Part shown: one piece after another, positions 1-7,446 of the stretch
Numbering within the stretch: position 1 is the first letter of the stretch
How the letters are laid out: every line of letters begins with the position of its first letter
Assembly (NCBI GenBank): GCA_023145595.1
Contig: JAGLDM010000308.1
Location: 1-21,843 of the forward strand
Length of the DNA stretch: 21,843 bases
DNA from: Flavobacteriaceae bacterium
GTDB taxonomy: Bacteria > Bacteroidota > Bacteroidia > Flavobacteriales > Flavobacteriaceae
Direction: 5' to 3'
Notes under the pieces: generated by a model
Database searches by the model: none
Told to the model about the DNA's origin: nothing
What the model saw: only the letters and a program-made list of their open reading frames with translations
Program-made: the position numbers and the translations under genes

Positions 1-722
1 ATTCTATTACTGATGTGGCTTTATTGGAGTCTTGTATCAAAGATGATTTAAACAAAATAGCACCGAGAGTAATGGCTGTTTTAGATCCTATAAAAGTGGT
101 TATTACGAATTACCCTGAAGGAGAAAGCGAAATTTTAGATGCAAATTATAATGATTACGCAGAAGGATTTGGATCAAGAGACGTTCCTTTTTCAAGAGAA
201 ATTTATATAGAACGAGAGGATTTTAGAGAAGAAGCAAATAAAAAATTCTTCCGATTAAAATTGGGTAAAGAAGTTCGACTAAAAAATGCATACATCATAA
301 AAGCCGAAAGTTGTACCAAGGATGCAGACGGAAACATTACCGAAATTCAATGTACTTATGACGCTGATTCTAAAAGTGGATCTGGTTCAGAAGCAAGTAA
401 GCGAAAAGTGAAAGGAACCTTACATTGGGTTTCTGCAGCACATGCCATTGAATCTGAAGTGCGTGTTTATGACCGTTTGTTTAGTGATGAGGCTCCAGAT
501 GGACAGAAAGATAAAAACTTCTTAGATTTTATAAATCCGAATTCATTGGAGATTCTTACTGCTTTTGTAGAGCCTAGTTTAAAATCAGCAAAAATTGGTG
601 AGCGTTTTCAGTTTCAACGAAAAGGTTATTTTTGTGTTGATACCGATGCTACAGAAGGAAAATTAGTGTTTAATAGAACGGTGCCTTTGCGTGATTCTTG
701 GGCTAAAGTTGAGAAGAAATAA
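1..722 (+). CDS. glnS: Glutaminyl-tRNA synthetase, C-terminal part (5' end outside window)
   Basis: This cytoplasmic enzyme charges tRNA-Gln with glutamine. The reading frame is open from base 3 to the TAA at 720-722, so the gene enters from the left edge and only about 240 C-terminal residues are visible. They match the class I GlnRS anticodon-binding beta-barrel region: an [13 protein letters not shown] segment, then [18 protein letters not shown], a [15 protein letters not shown] segment, the VRLKNAYII strand, and [23 protein letters not shown] near the end. The GTG at base 15 is an internal Val codon, not the start. The gene ends converging on the minus-strand nrf cluster, with a small hairpin directly after the stop. 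Family assignment is secure; catalytic motifs lie outside the window. Confidence 0.95.
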   Translation, partial: SITDVALLESCIKDDLNKIAPRVMAVLDPIKVVITNYPEGESEILDANYNDYAEGFGSRDVPFSREIYIEREDFREEANKKFFRLKLGKEVRLKNAYIIKAESCTKDADGNITEIQCTYDADSKSGSGSEASKRKVKGTLHWVSAAHAIESEVRVYDRLFSDEAPDGQKDKNFLDFINPNSLEILTAFVEPSLKSAKIGERFQFQRKGYFCVDTDATEGKLVFNRTVPLRDSWAKVEKK

Positions 723-744
723 GAAGATTTTAGTCTTCTGTTTT
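722..744. terminator. Probable intrinsic terminator between glnS and the azurin remnant
   Basis: Directly after the glnS stop a 6-bp perfect stem (AGAAGA at 722-727, TCTTCT at 734-739) with a 6-base loop is followed by GTTTTT on the plus strand. The stem is AT-rich and short, so strength is uncertain. It overlaps the last codons of the convergent azurin-like remnant. Confidence 0.4.
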
Positions 745-1045
745 TAAGAGACTTTCAACATAAAATTTTCCTTTCATTTTCCCATAATGTCCGGGGTAAC
801 TACAAATGAAATCATAAACCCCTTTTGCTGGAGCGGTAAAAAGAATCCACGCTTGTTTCACCACCTCCAATTAAACCCGTATGAGCGATAATGTAATCTC
901 CCTTTGGGATATAATCTGAGGATTTAGCTTCAATATCCAACCGAATATCATAAGAGTCTTTGCTAGGTATAGAACTGTTATTATTATTCGTACAACTTGA
1001 TAAAATAAAACCGATTAGCGCAATATAAAAGACAACATATTTCAT
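730..1045 (-). pseudogene. Azurin-like blue copper lipoprotein, frameshifted and internally deleted
   Basis: The first frame (1045 to 812) encodes 77 residues: a lipoprotein signal ending LSSC (Cys18), then an azurin-type segment DYIPKGDYIIAHTGLIGGGE. It then runs into a stop. In the frame shifted by one base, translation continues FTAPAKGVYDFICSYPGHY and then GKMKGKFYVESLLKTED, ending at TAA 730-732. That tail has the azurin ligand spacing Cys-x4-His-x3-Met (CSYPGHYGKM). The switch point is a run of five A (T on the coding strand) at 838-842; removing one base restores the frame. Only about 25 residues lie between the lipobox Cys and DYIPK, so the strands carrying the first copper His (usually in a GHN motif) appear to be missing. 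The gene follows nrfJ after a 45-base gap and could once have served as an electron carrier in that operon. A sequencing error could explain the frameshift but not the missing segment. Confidence 0.8.
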
Positions 1046-1090
1046 GATCTAATTTTTTAATTACAGCGCCTTCTAATCAACTTAAAGAAG

Positions 1091-1537
1091 TTATTTGACC
1101 TTATACTGTAAATTTGAAGCAAACATCAATTCATCAAAAACTCGGTTTAAAATTTGACTTTTGTAATTTTCTGAAACTAATTCGCTTTGAAACCGAACTT
1201 CATCACCTATAGAAGCCGGCGTTTTTTCTACGGCTATCCAAAAATCTTTGTGTTCATGCCCCTCTCCTTCTTCATGCTTATGATTCCCTAAGTCTTCTTT
1301 AATCTTTAAGTAAGTATATCCGCCAGCGTCAATTACCTCCATAACTGTACCCTGATAAAAAGGTTTATTAACCTCTCCTTTCATTCCATTGGAGTTTAGA
1401 CCTTCTGAGTTATGATTATGATTTACGCTATCAATCGAACTTGGCGTTGTGTTTAATGGTGTTAACTTAATAGGCTCTTTACATTGAATAAATGCTAAAA
1501 AGGAAATTGATAAAAATAATGTTTTAAATATGTTCAT
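1091..1537 (-). CDS. nrfJ: NrfJ-like small lipoprotein, His-rich
   Basis: This is a 148-residue exported protein with a signal peptide ending at Cys19 (FIQC, a loose lipobox of the kind tolerated in Bacteroidota). A linker (about 20-60) carries an HNHN motif. The conserved domain (about 60-148) contains GTVMEVIDAGGYTYLKI, DFWIAVEKTPASIGDEV and a final NYKSQILNRVFDELMFA. This layout, a small beta-barrel followed by a short helix, is what I recall from proteins annotated NrfJ-related. A HKHEEGEGHEHKDFW loop could bind metal; that is inference. It starts 11 bases after nrfI, and the order H-A-I-J matches the nrfHAIJ operon of Wolinella. Its biochemical role is unknown. Confidence 0.7.
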   Translation of the reverse strand: MNIFKTLFLSISFLAFIQCKEPIKLTPLNTTPSSIDSVNHNHNSEGLNSNGMKGEVNKPFYQGTVMEVIDAGGYTYLKIKEDLGNHKHEEGEGHEHKDFWIAVEKTPASIGDEVRFQSELVSENYKSQILNRVFDELMFASNLQYKVK

Positions 1538-1548
1538 AATTTAATGTT

Positions 1549-3933
1549 TTAAATAGTTCGTTTTTTATATCCAAGAACCATTGTTAATATGATAAAACCA
1601 AATAATATATATGCCCACAAAGGCATTGGCACAGGGTCTCCCGTTGCATATGAATGCATTCCCGAAAGATAAAAATTAACTCCGTAATACGTCATCAAAA
1701 TAGTAAAAAAAGACAAAACAGAACTAATTGCAAATAAATAATGAGAGTATATACTACGTATAAACCTAAGGTGTAATACCAAAGTATATATAATGATAGA
1801 AATATATGTCCATGTTTCTTTTGGATCCCACCCCCAATATCTACCCCATGATTCGTTGGCCCAAATTGCACCAAAAAAATTACCAATAGTCAAAAGTATT
1901 ATTCCGAATATAATGGTGGCCTCATTGATATACGTTATGTTTTGAATATGAGTATCGAGATGTTTTCTTTTGGGTGATTTAAGTATATATAAGCATAAAG
2001 TAAGAAAACCTAGTATAGCAGAAACACCTAAAAACCCGTAGCTTGCTGTTATGACCGAAACATGAATACTTAGCCAATAAGATTTTAAAACAGGCACCAA
2101 ACTTGTTATTTGTGGATTTATTTCGCCTAAATAAGCGGAAAAAATAAAAACTCCTGCCATGATTAGCGCAGCGCCTTGCCCAATAATTGATTTTCGCAAG
2201 AATAATATCCCTGCCAAAACAGATGAATAGGCAATATAAATCATCGTTTCATACGTGTTACTGATTGGTGCATAACCACCGATATACCATCGTAAAATGA
2301 TACCAAAAGTATGAAAAGCAAACAATGAAAAAATCAAAACATTGACAACTAATTTTAGTTTAGAATTGATTAAATTATTCTTAAACATCGAAACAAGACT
2401 GTAAATGATAAGCAGAAAACCAACTAATAAATATGCTATAGAGAGTTTTATGAATATAGATGAGTTATTATACCACAGTTCTGCATCTTGTCTTGATTGT
2501 TCCGGTATAATTTCATGACCATATTCTTGTTGGTATTTCTTTATCGAATTCACATGCTGAATCGCCCCATCATAATCCCTACTGTATATTTTATCAAACA
2601 ATTTACTTGATTCATTTTCCAGTTCTGCCCGGTTTATTTTCATAAACATGGTAGAAAAGTCTACCCAAGTGTTTGTAGAATCGTTAGGTATTGGAAATAT
2701 CTTTAAAAGCATCGCTCTGTACGACATAAATGCAACATTCAACAATTCATCTACTTGTATAAGGTCTCGCTCAAAAGTTCCTCTTTTTGAAGGAACCAGT
2801 TTATTAGCTTCTTCTGTTTCTTTGGTTAATTTAAATTTTCCATCATCAAAAAACGATGAAAAAGGAACGAGTTTCTGGGTAGTAGGTACTCCCAACAATT
2901 TACGCAGTTTTGGAGTTTTTACCTTAATAAGGTTTACCTTTTTCCATAGTTCAGGTCTAGAAAACATTCCAATAATAACTTGGTTTGCATCCATTCCATT
3001 CCATGTGCTTTTGCCTGTCAACTTATAAAGCACCTCCTTGTTTTGTGTGTCTAAAGGTTTCATACGGCCCGTTGGACCTTGTACTATTAAAGTCTTCATT
3101 TCTTCGGCTAAACCCTTAGAATTTTCCCGATGTTCTTGTAAATAACCCTGTATATAATCACTATACTCGTGTTCTTGAGCGTAGGTGTTAGCCGGAACGT
3201 TTAGCGCTATTAGAAACAGTGTCAACGATGCAATAGGCATCTCTTTAATCCTGTTCATTAAGAACCGTATCCTCGATGTTTTATCAAACAACGTAAGAAT
3301 TAATCCGGTAAAGAGCAGAAAATAACCAAAATAGGTAATATGAACTCCTGGATCTCTATTAACCGTTAGAATCGTACCTTTTTCGTCTTCGTCATAAGAA
3401 GTTTGAAAAAATTTAAACCCTCTATATTTGAGTGTATTATTCATATATATATTGGCAGAAAACGAACTATTATTTTTGATGTCTTCTACCTCAACATCTG
3501 AACTATACTCAGATGGTGAGCGACTTCCTGGGTAGCGCTTTAGTTTAAAATCTTTTAAAGCAATATAGAATGGTAATTCAAAATATTGATCTCCAACCGT
3601 CACAATATTAGATTTCTCTCCCTCTCTTATTTGCATAGACCCGTCCAATCCAAAATGATAAGTTACAAATGCACCAATTAATATAATTACAAAAGCAAAA
3701 TGAAAAATAGGTCCTGGTTTTAAAAGGTTTCGGCTGCTTTCTATAAAAACAAATATAAGATTGGCTGCAGAGAGAAAAAGCACAGATTGATACCACCAAG
3801 AAGCATAGATAACTTCTTTGGCATAATCGTTTCCATAATCATTTTCTAAAAACGTACCTATTGCTGCTCCTACTGCTAATACAATTAACAAAACGAACAT
3901 TGTATAGTATGAACTTAATACTTTAAATTTCAT
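1549..3933 (-). CDS. nrfI: NrfI: fused CcsB-CcsA (ResB-ResC) cytochrome c heme lyase
   Basis: This 794-residue membrane protein of the System II pathway carries heme across the membrane and attaches it to CxxCH or CxxCK motifs. The ResB/CcsB half spans about residues 10-220 with membrane segments at 10-28, 48-65, 76-93 and 200-215. A long extracytoplasmic region follows to about 490. The CcsA/ResC half (about 490-794) contains the tryptophan-rich WWD motif WANESWGRYWGWDPK (691-705). Conserved histidines are His78 in an early membrane helix, His624 (LSIHVS), His721 (LHLRF) and His760 (GMHSY). The 97- and 39-residue spacings of the last three agree with the heme-ligand histidines I recall for the fused CcsBA of Helicobacter. 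A dedicated NrfI is required for the lysine-ligated NrfA heme in Wolinella; the same role is inferred here from its place after nrfA. Confidence 0.9.
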   Translation of the reverse strand: MKFKVLSSYYTMFVLLIVLAVGAAIGTFLENDYGNDYAKEVIYASWWYQSVLFLSAANLIFVFIESSRNLLKPGPIFHFAFVIILIGAFVTYHFGLDGSMQIREGEKSNIVTVGDQYFELPFYIALKDFKLKRYPGSRSPSEYSSDVEVEDIKNNSSFSANIYMNNTLKYRGFKFFQTSYDEDEKGTILTVNRDPGVHITYFGYFLLFTGLILTLFDKTSRIRFLMNRIKEMPIASLTLFLIALNVPANTYAQEHEYSDYIQGYLQEHRENSKGLAEEMKTLIVQGPTGRMKPLDTQNKEVLYKLTGKSTWNGMDANQVIIGMFSRPELWKKVNLIKVKTPKLRKLLGVPTTQKLVPFSSFFDDGKFKLTKETEEANKLVPSKRGTFERDLIQVDELLNVAFMSYRAMLLKIFPIPNDSTNTWVDFSTMFMKINRAELENESSKLFDKIYSRDYDGAIQHVNSIKKYQQEYGHEIIPEQSRQDAELWYNNSSIFIKLSIAYLLVGFLLIIYSLVSMFKNNLINSKLKLVVNVLIFSLFAFHTFGIILRWYIGGYAPISNTYETMIYIAYSSVLAGILFLRKSIIGQGAALIMAGVFIFSAYLGEINPQITSLVPVLKSYWLSIHVSVITASYGFLGVSAILGFLTLCLYILKSPKRKHLDTHIQNITYINEATIIFGIILLTIGNFFGAIWANESWGRYWGWDPKETWTYISIIIYTLVLHLRFIRSIYSHYLFAISSVLSFFTILMTYYGVNFYLSGMHSYATGDPVPMPLWAYILFGFIILTMVLGYKKRTI

Positions 3934-3950
3934 ATTCTGCTTTTATTCTT

Positions 3951-3989
3951 AAAAAAAGAAAATCTCTAACACAAAGGAAAGAGATTTTC
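3951..3989 (-). terminator. Intercistronic hairpin with T tract between nrfA and nrfI
   Basis: On the minus strand a perfect 10-bp stem (GAAAATCTCT at 3989-3980, AGAGATTTTC at 3967-3958) with a 12-base loop is followed at once by seven T (3957-3951). This has the form of an intrinsic terminator. It lies within the 76-base gap after the nrfA stop and would cut transcription before nrfI, giving more NrfA than NrfI. It could also protect the nrfHA message from 3' decay. Confidence 0.75.
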
Positions 3990-4009
3990 AAATTAATTGT
4001 CGTTACTGC

Positions 4010-5536
4010 TTATTTTTCAATCGTATAAGATGCCTTAAGATCATTTTTTTCAATCGTATTCTTTGTGTCTTCTGACCAATTTCCTTTCTCAACCGCTTGT
4101 TTATTCCACTCTTTTTCAAGTGTTCTTTTAAACTCAAGTTTAGCAGCTACCAATTTTTCTAGAGGTACTCCCGCCAATTTTTGAGCTTTTTCTTTCGTAT
4201 CAAAGTCTGGTGCTGAATAATTCATTACCCCTTTACTGGCTAATAAACCAACTATTTCAATTCGTGCTTGCATGGCAAAATCATTTGCTACAGAAAGAAT
4301 TCTTAATGTCTCCTCTGGTGCGTGAAAAAATGAGGCGTGAGATGCTACTGCATAATCCCATCTCCATTGTCCTCTGCGGACTAAAGCTCTCGTTTCTTTT
4401 AGTTCTTCATCAGAAGCACCTACTTCCATTGCTTTAGCAATTTCTAAATGAGCTTTTGCTAGATTATCCATTGCAATCTCGTGCAATTCATCTTTTCGCT
4501 CATACTTTCTTGCTACGACCCCTTTTAATTTTTCTTCACTTTCTCTATGACAAGGCATACATGAGCGATCCATTGTATTAAGAGGATTTTGCAGTTGGTG
4601 ATCCGAATATTTTACCGATCCCTCCTGTGTATAAGGCATGTGACAATCTGCACAAGAAACTCCTTTTTGTCCATGAATACCTGTTCTGAATAATTCATAT
4701 CCAGGATGCTGTGCTTTTAACACTGGAACTCCTGATATTTTATTTTTAAAATCAACATGTTCTACCTCATCATAATATTTTTCCGCACCTTCTACAGTCA
4801 ATCCATTCTGCCATGGAAAAGTAACAACTTTTGCAAGTTTTTCATTTCCTTCCTCATCTGTCCATTTCTCTTTTTTGAAATAATACTCTGAATGGCAAGC
4901 CGCACACACAAGACTTCTTTTTTCTTGATGAGTTGACTCTTCAAATGTTGGCAAACCTGCTGCCACAAGCCCTTCATTAAGAAACGGTACATGAACCTCT
5001 AACTCAGCAGTCTTAGGATTATGACAGTTATAACATCCAATAGTGTTCTTTATTTCACTCCCATACTTGGCCCATTTTCCTGAAAAATATTCTAATTTCC
5101 CATCTTCTTCTATCATTCTTGGAACATCTGGCGATTTACAAGACCAACAAGCTGTTGGCATAGGCCCCGTTTTACCATCAACTGGCGCTCCCGTTCTCAA
5201 AGTATTGGTGTTGTCTTGAATTGCATAAAAATGACCCCTAGGAGCATTATAATCCTTAGAGAAACCATATCCTGCCCATAAAACTGCTAGTTGAGATTTT
5301 TCTTCAAGCATATCTTGGACATTATCACTTTCTTTAGTCTTCATCCAAGACCCATATTGTCTCGGGTAATACCTTGCCCATTTTTCATTCTCTGCACGAT
5401 CTACATGCTCAATTTCTGGTGTTAAATTAAGTATTACACGGTCTTCATTGTTTTCCTTAATACTTCCAGCCAACCAAATCATTGCAGCAATTGCTACAAC
5501 AAGAAAAGTAATTGCGATTTTGTAGTTAATTTTCAT
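4010..5536 (-). CDS. nrfA: Ammonia-forming cytochrome c nitrite reductase, pentaheme catalytic subunit
   Basis: NrfA catalyses six-electron reduction of nitrite to ammonium outside the cytoplasmic membrane. The 508-residue protein begins with a hydrophobic signal or anchor helix (about 7-24). It has the diagnostic heme set: CWSCK (130-134), the lysine-ligated active-site heme, then CYNCH (168-172), CAACH (211-215), CADCH (295-299) and CMPCH (326-330). Active-site residues Arg114, Tyr218 and His277 are present, as are calcium-site candidates Glu217, Lys274 and Gln276; these numbers coincide with the Wolinella numbering as I remember it. The C-terminal half is the helical dimerisation region. 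The gene starts 18 bases after nrfH and is followed by a terminator-like hairpin before nrfI. All key residues are intact. Confidence 0.97.
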   Translation of the reverse strand: MKINYKIAITFLVVAIAAMIWLAGSIKENNEDRVILNLTPEIEHVDRAENEKWARYYPRQYGSWMKTKESDNVQDMLEEKSQLAVLWAGYGFSKDYNAPRGHFYAIQDNTNTLRTGAPVDGKTGPMPTACWSCKSPDVPRMIEEDGKLEYFSGKWAKYGSEIKNTIGCYNCHNPKTAELEVHVPFLNEGLVAAGLPTFEESTHQEKRSLVCAACHSEYYFKKEKWTDEEGNEKLAKVVTFPWQNGLTVEGAEKYYDEVEHVDFKNKISGVPVLKAQHPGYELFRTGIHGQKGVSCADCHMPYTQEGSVKYSDHQLQNPLNTMDRSCMPCHRESEEKLKGVVARKYERKDELHEIAMDNLAKAHLEIAKAMEVGASDEELKETRALVRRGQWRWDYAVASHASFFHAPEETLRILSVANDFAMQARIEIVGLLASKGVMNYSAPDFDTKEKAQKLAGVPLEKLVAAKLEFKRTLEKEWNKQAVEKGNWSEDTKNTIEKNDLKASYTIEK

Positions 5537-5554
5537 TTTAAAAGAATTTATTGT

Positions 5555-6079
5555 TTATTTAGTTTGTTCTTTAACGCCCAAATTATATGGTGCTGTTGTC
5601 ATGCCTCGAACCTTACCATGCGGTACAGATTTATGGCACTCCCAACATTTTCTATCACCTAACTTCTTAGAACTATGGTGATTTTCTGCATTTGATATTA
5701 TTTGAGATGTTACACTTTTGTGACATGAAATACAATTTTTCTGAACCCTTCTAGCCCCATAATCACTTATTTTCAGAGAGCTCTTATGCTGGTGGGTGGT
5801 AAACGCAACAGAATGATTCCAACCATCAATGCTTTTTGCTATGTATTTCTCAAAAACATTATCTGTAGGTAAATGACACTCTACACAAGTCGCTCGCTCA
5901 CGATGCGCACTATGTTGCCATGTAGCGTATTGTGTATTCATTACGTGACAGTTAATACATGCTTTCGGGTCAGCTGACAAATAAGAAATCATTTTTGATG
6001 TATAAACTATATACGCAAAACAAAATGTAGCAATAGCAAATAATGCAAGCGTTATATTTCTAAGGTTTTTTCGGCTCAT
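5555..6079 (-). CDS. nrfH: NrfH: tetraheme quinol dehydrogenase of the NapC/NirT family
   Basis: This membrane-anchored cytochrome c oxidises menaquinol and passes electrons to NrfA. The 174-residue protein has one N-terminal membrane helix (about 8-27) and four heme sites: CINCH (41-45), CVECH (65-69), CISCH (116-120) and CWECH (145-149). The first is followed by Val-Met, giving the CxxCHxM arrangement in which Met47 can ligate heme 1, as in the structurally known Desulfovibrio NrfH. Length and heme count are typical. It is the first gene of the minus-strand nrf cluster, preceded by a long structured leader and an FNR-like palindrome. ATG at 6079 is the only start giving the full anchor helix. 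Confidence 0.95.
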   Translation of the reverse strand: MSRKNLRNITLALFAIATFCFAYIVYTSKMISYLSADPKACINCHVMNTQYATWQHSAHRERATCVECHLPTDNVFEKYIAKSIDGWNHSVAFTTHQHKSSLKISDYGARRVQKNCISCHKSVTSQIISNAENHHSSKKLGDRKCWECHKSVPHGKVRGMTTAPYNLGVKEQTK

Positions 6080-6110
6080 TACATTTTTTTTACACTCAAT
6101 TATTACTGTT

Positions 6111-6292
6111 TTTCTTTGTGGAAGTTGTTTTTACACAAAGAAAGTGTTCGCTTAATACTAAACAACGGCTCCAATTATGATATTGGATTTTACAGGTGTT
6201 GTTGTGAAAAATTCGCAGCGTAGAATTTTATTACAACTTGGAATCTCCACAGCCCCGCAAATAAACTCACAACAACTAAGGACACTGCTGTC
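6111..6292 (-). other. Highly structured leader upstream of nrfH (hairpins and long stem)
   Basis: Several inverted repeats crowd this gene-free stretch. Nearest the gene is a perfect 10-bp hairpin, TTTCTTTGTG (6111-6120) with CACAAAGAAA (6134-6143), 31 bases before the nrfH start. Next is CCAAT (6171-6175) with ATTGG (6182-6186). A perfect 10-bp stem GTTGTTGTGA (6198-6207) with TCACAACAAC (6267-6276) closes a 59-base loop; inside it the RNA segments UUUGCGG and CUGCGAA can also pair. AACAAC at 6161-6166 could compete for GTTGTT at 6198-6203, giving an alternative fold. A small GACA/TGTC hairpin is at 6281-6292. It could be a cis-acting RNA leader, a small RNA, or a decayed non-autonomous mobile element. 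I recognise no known riboswitch class. Confidence 0.45.
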
Positions 6293-6305
6293 TTTAATTA
6301 AAGAA

Positions 6306-6313
6306 CAAAGTTA
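6306..6313 (-). promoter_or_regulatory. Candidate -7 promoter element for the nrf operon
   Basis: The minus strand reads TAACTTTG here, a full match to the Bacteroidota -7 consensus TAnnTTTG. No clear TTG is found at the -33 spacing, only a T-rich stretch, so this is tentative. A start near 6299 would give a leader of about 220 bases. Confidence 0.35.
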
Positions 6314-6383
6314 TCTTTAATCTTACAAAGAAAAAATAATTCTTATCATAATTTTCTAATTTTTATTCATTATAAATAACAGG

Positions 6384-6397
6384 GTGATACGTATCAA
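6384..6397 (-). promoter_or_regulatory. FNR/CRP-like operator upstream of nrfH
   Basis: The minus strand reads TTGATACGTATCAC, matching the FNR box TTGAT-N4-ATCAA at nine of ten conserved positions. The core TGATACGTATCA is a perfect 12-base palindrome. It centres about 91 bases upstream of the inferred nrf start site, compatible with activation from a distance. Control of nitrite ammonification by anaerobic FNR/CRP-family regulators is well established; which Bacteroidota regulator would bind is not visible. Confidence 0.5.
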
Positions 6398-6465
6398 AAC
6401 ACTATACAATTTAATTTTTTAATCTATAAAAACAAAAAAGTTTTTCTAATAAAGAAAATTACTAT

Positions 6466-7437
6466 CTATTGAATCTTCAATGTCTTTAAAATCGCTTCAA
6501 TTTCGAACATATAATCGCGTTTGTTAGTGGCTGGGGCATAGGTAAACCCTTCTACAACCACCAGTCTATTGTTGGCTTTATCCACCACTGTATAACTTAA
6601 AAATGGTCCAGCCATAAAAGCGCCTTTTACTTCCCATTTCCCACGAGTTTGAAAGGCTTTTTTATCGTCCAGTTTTGTTGGAAGTATCTGTGGGTTATAC
6701 GCTGCTTCGGTGATCATATACATCCCTTCCTTTTCTCCCGGAATGAATTTTTTCCCAATAGTATCCCTCATTGCCAAAATATTTCTCCCTTCTTCATCAT
6801 CAATAGAATTAATGGGTAATTCGTAAACCAATAAATTCATGGTTTGTGCTTTTTGAATATGCTGACGCATCCATAAAAAATCGCCGGTATCATCAACCAA
6901 TTTGTAATCTTCTGGAATTTGTAAGCTGACACCTAGTTTATCTAAGGTCACTAATTTTTTAGTATCGAATTGTTTATTTCTCAATCGGTACTGAACCGCT
7001 TTTAAATCTTCATTTTTAAATATTTGAACAATCTGTTCTCTTTTTTCTATAATCTTTTGAAATAAGCCTTCTTTGGTCGGTTCAATTAGTTTAATGACGG
7101 TTTGAGGTTGTGCATATACATTTGTTTGGATGGTGAATTCAGAAGATTTGCCCAACCCTACAATTAAAATGCTTTTAGATCTTTTAAATAAATGTTCGAA
7201 CCCTTTGACTTCTACGTGTGTAATATTAAACTTTGGTTCTTTTTGAGGCAAACCAAAAACTTCCCCTTTTAAAGATTCTTTTAATGCTTTTCCTTCTTTA
7301 GCATCCCATAAGTCATTATTCATGACAACCAAAAGTTGATTCATTCTTCCGTTCGAATCAACCAAAACTAATTTAGGCTCTTTAGGGGCGCATGAAAGCA
7401 TTGTAAGAGCAACGAATAATAAAGTGATTTTTTTCAT
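6466..7437 (-). CDS. DUF4837 family lipoprotein
   Basis: This 323-residue protein has a lipoprotein signal peptide ending LTMLSC (Cys16), so it should be exported and lipid-anchored. The mature part matches what I know of the Bacteroidota family DUF4837: an early VDSNGRMNQLLVVMNNDLW segment, SILIVGLGKSS in the middle, a KLGVSLQIPEDYKLV segment, DFLWMRQH, and a C-terminal region about a total-protein-like VKGAFMAGPFLSYTVVDKAN strand. No enzymatic motif is evident and its function is unknown. It starts 9 bases after the lytic transglycosylase gene, so it is probably the last gene of that operon and connected with the envelope. Confidence 0.8.
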   Translation of the reverse strand: MKKITLLFVALTMLSCAPKEPKLVLVDSNGRMNQLLVVMNNDLWDAKEGKALKESLKGEVFGLPQKEPKFNITHVEVKGFEHLFKRSKSILIVGLGKSSEFTIQTNVYAQPQTVIKLIEPTKEGLFQKIIEKREQIVQIFKNEDLKAVQYRLRNKQFDTKKLVTLDKLGVSLQIPEDYKLVDDTGDFLWMRQHIQKAQTMNLLVYELPINSIDDEEGRNILAMRDTIGKKFIPGEKEGMYMITEAAYNPQILPTKLDDKKAFQTRGKWEVKGAFMAGPFLSYTVVDKANNRLVVVEGFTYAPATNKRDYMFEIEAILKTLKIQ

Positions 7438-7446
7438 AACATTTTT

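Noticed and set aside
15..722. GTG at base 15 as the start of the first gene
   Set aside because: The frame is open to base 3 and the residues before it continue GlnRS; the GTG is an internal Val codon and the gene is cut by the window edge.
2648..3028. Plus-strand 126-residue open frame inside nrfI
   Set aside because: It lies wholly antisense to a well-conserved gene and shows no recognisable motif.
6160..6276. Integron attC-like site (AAC ... GTT repeats around a hairpin)
   Set aside because: The AACAAC/GTTGTT arms are suggestive, but there is no integrase gene or second cassette, and the core-site consensus is not clearly met.
6080..6465. Known riboswitch, 6S RNA or tmRNA upstream of nrfH
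   Set aside because: I compared by eye with the conserved cores of these RNAs and found no convincing match, so it is reported only as a structured leader.
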